From Rikenellaceae bacterium (GTDB taxonomy: Bacteria > Bacteroidota > Bacteroidia > Bacteroidales > UBA932): a stretch of 7,773 nt of DNA. The notes under the pieces were generated by a model. The model saw only the letters and a list, made by a program, of their open reading frames with translations, had not been told where the DNA came from and did not search any database. Position numbers and translations under genes: made by a program. The stretch spans positions 1-7,773 of the forward strand of contig CAAGFN010000043.1 in assembly GCA_900769145.1 (NCBI GenBank), in the 5' to 3' direction. This document shows, piece by piece, positions 7,530 through 7,773 of this stretch (positions are counted from its first letter, which is position 1; each line of letters starts with the position of its first letter).

Positions 7530-7773
7530 ATGAAGACTTTATATCCATTGAAATTCAGGCCGATTCTCAAGACGGTAGTCTGGGGCGGCGAAAAGATAGC
7601 CCCGTTCAAAGGCATTGAGACGGAGCAGCACAATATCGGGTAGAGCTGGGAACTCTCCGGCGTAAAGGGCAATGAACCAGTAGTTTCCGAGGGTGAACTG
7701 GCCGGCAGGACCATCACTGACCTCATTGAGGAATACAAGGGGAGCCTCGTCGGGGAGAAGGTATATGCAGAAA
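7530..7773 (+). pseudogene. manA: Mannose-6-phosphate isomerase, class I, 5' part; interrupted by in-frame TAG at codon 38
   Basis: Class I, zinc-dependent mannose-6-phosphate isomerase converts mannose-6-phosphate to fructose-6-phosphate in the cytoplasm. The frame from ATG 7530 reads MKTLYPLKFRPILKTVVWGG, the typical start of the short Bacteroidetes form, then HNIG, a TAG at 7641-7643, SWELSGVKGNEPVVSEGELA and later YKGSLVGEKVYAE to the window edge. The family normally has Glu at the interrupted position (GESWELSG), so one G-to-T change (GAG to TAG) explains the stop. Both sides stay in the same frame with normal coding character, and no in-frame ATG follows the stop in the visible part. 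The start lies 2 bp after the ROK gene's stop, indicating tight co-expression. Either this is a recent nonsense mutation or a sequence error; the 3' part and the zinc-binding residues lie beyond the window. Product identity is firm, the pseudogene status less so. Confidence 0.85.

Noticed and set aside
7641..7643. TAG read as an amino acid (amber recoding, as in some Bacteroidales phages)
   Set aside because: The GH130 gene ends in TAG exactly where the family ends, no suppressor tRNA is seen, and all genes are ordinary chromosomal ones. A point mutation or sequence error is simpler.

Overview
The window looks like a chromosomal segment of a Bacteroidales bacterium with moderately high GC content. 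Three things point there: a TAnnTTTG-type -7 promoter element (TATCTTTG), weak or absent Shine-Dalgarno sequences, and close resemblance of the proteins (GH130_2 phosphorylase, GH92 lipoprotein, ROK protein, class I mannose-6-phosphate isomerase) to gut Bacteroidales families. A genus cannot be assigned from the sequence alone; a Rikenellaceae- or Cryptobacteroides-like gut commensal is a guess.

Layout. Positions 1-1450 (minus strand) hold the first 483 codons of ribonuclease R, whose 3' end lies outside the window. Positions 1451-1563 are a divergent intergenic region with a good promoter for the rightward genes, a weaker candidate for rnr, and a 14-bp direct repeat whose copies are each nearly palindromic. 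From 1564 to the right edge five genes run on the plus strand with gaps of 40, 85, 49 and 2 bp and no convincing terminator between them: gpmI (glycolytic phosphoglycerate mutase), a cytoplasmic GH130_2 mannoside phosphorylase, a GH92 alpha-mannosidase lipoprotein, a ROK-family sugar kinase-like protein, and the start of a class I mannose-6-phosphate isomerase gene (manA) that carries an in-frame TAG at codon 38. The 85-bp gap before GH92 contains a short repeat resembling the dispersed intergenic repeats of Bacteroidetes.

How the genes fit together (inference). The GH92 enzyme would trim alpha-mannose from N-glycan or mannan fragments in the periplasm. The GH130_2 enzyme would phosphorolyse the remaining Man-beta-1,4-GlcNAc core in the cytoplasm to mannose-1-phosphate and GlcNAc. 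The ROK protein is a candidate kinase for free mannose, and ManA would convert mannose-6-phosphate to fructose-6-phosphate, feeding glycolysis, where GpmI acts. This is a compact mannose-salvage cassette without visible SusC/SusD, transporter or regulator genes. I see no wholly new system. The points most worth checking are the manA nonsense codon, the repeat in the divergent promoter, the extra segment inside RNase R, and the atypical ROK active-site region.
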